Part shown: positions 53,824 to 53,980 of the stretch, piece by piece
Position numbering within the stretch: position 1 is the stretch's first letter
Layout of the letters: each line of letters opens with the position of its first letter
IMG/VR virus record: IMGVR_UViG_3300050821_016084
Span: 1-53,980 of that record
Strand: one strand, 5' to 3'
Source of the DNA: a virus
DNA: 53,980 bases
Translations under genes and position numbers: made by a program
Notes under the pieces: generated by a model
The model's database searches: none
What the model saw: only the letters and a program-made list of their open reading frames with translations
Told to the model about the DNA's origin: nothing

Positions 53824-53980
53824 GTGGCTACTAAAGACCCATACCGATGGCAAAAGCGCTGGGCGCAGAAGAATGTGAATAAGGGTCGCTGTGCCAGTTG
53901 CGGTAAAAAGCGTAAGCAGTATAAAAGGTTATGCGACTATTGCCAGGGCAAAGCCACCATCTACATGAAGCGCTACCGGG
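53824..53980 (+). CDS. Small CxxC zinc-finger protein, 5' part (gene crosses the contig join)
   Basis: Start of the 69-aa gene completed at bases 1-144. GTG is the only start in a frame that opens with VATKDPYRWQKRW. Its first half lies beyond the left end, its two CxxC pairs fall inside and after the 91-base repeat. Read in one piece it makes a basic zinc-finger-like protein coupled to the RusA-like resolvase. Confidence 0.85.
   Translation, partial: MATKDPYRWQKRWAQKNVNKGRCASCGKKRKQYKRLCDYCQGKATIYMKRYR
53890..53980. repeat. Terminal direct repeat, right copy
   Basis: Identical to bases 1-91. Confidence 0.97.

Noticed and set aside
1-53980. CRISPR arrays, integrase, att sites, rRNA genes
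   Set aside because: No regularly spaced repeats, recombinase motifs or rRNA-like sequence were seen.

Overview
The window looks like one complete genome of a tailed, probably short-tailed (podovirus-like), double-stranded DNA phage. Its first and last 91 bases are identical, so the contig closes into a circle (or is terminally redundant) of about 53,889 bp, and one small zinc-finger gene reads across the join. I see no integrase, no convincing lysogeny repressor, no DNA polymerase and no RNA polymerase, which points to a virulent phage that uses host polymerases. The host is not proven. The exported protein at 44006-45148 ends in a domain that, from memory, resembles secreted proteins of Acidobacteriota, and the big fibre starts with a domain of the same flavour, so a soil or sediment Acidobacteriota host is my best inference.

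Layout. (1) Plus strand, 53824 through the join to 5308: a recombination module with a zinc-finger protein, a RusA-like Holliday junction resolvase, a Cas4/RecB-type nuclease with Fe-S cysteines, a RecT/Bet-like annealing protein, an HNH homing-type endonuclease inserted behind its own promoter, then tRNA-Leu(UAA), a terminator, a strongly folded RNA segment and a conserved phage gene. (2) Minus strand, about 41333 down to 5271: a 36-kb late block read leftward. It starts with a basic protein, a DUF559 nuclease, an RHH protein and a glycan cassette (glycosyltransferase-methyltransferase fusion plus two glycosyltransferase-like genes). Then come the terminase subunits, portal, a run of very small basic genes, scaffold, major capsid protein, tail fibres/spikes, tail-hub proteins, internal virion (ejection) proteins, and a lysis region with an M15-type peptidase endolysin and several small membrane proteins. 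No tape measure, sheath or tube gene is seen, hence the podovirus inference. (3) Plus strand, 41658-52334: early/middle accessory region of about 20 mostly small genes in promoter-led units with hairpin-rich leaders, many with CxxC zinc-binding pairs, a host-like exported protein, and at the end an AAA+ ATPase. (4) Minus strand, 53690-52369: a RepA-like RecA-fold ATPase with a C-terminal helix-turn-helix, and a small gene, driven from a divergent promoter region next to the contig join.

Most genes overlap by ATGA, GTGA or TAATG junctions, so translational coupling is the rule, and this revealed several very short genes: a 25-aa and a 36-aa single-pass membrane peptide, three tiny Arg/Lys-rich peptides in a row, a 20-aa leader peptide and others. 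The most unusual signals are Sec-type signal peptides on the tail fibre and spike genes, the cluster of protamine-like micro-genes between portal and capsid, the folded RNA behind the tRNA, the fused glycosyltransferase-methyltransferase, and two promoters placed so that the mRNA would begin at the start codon.
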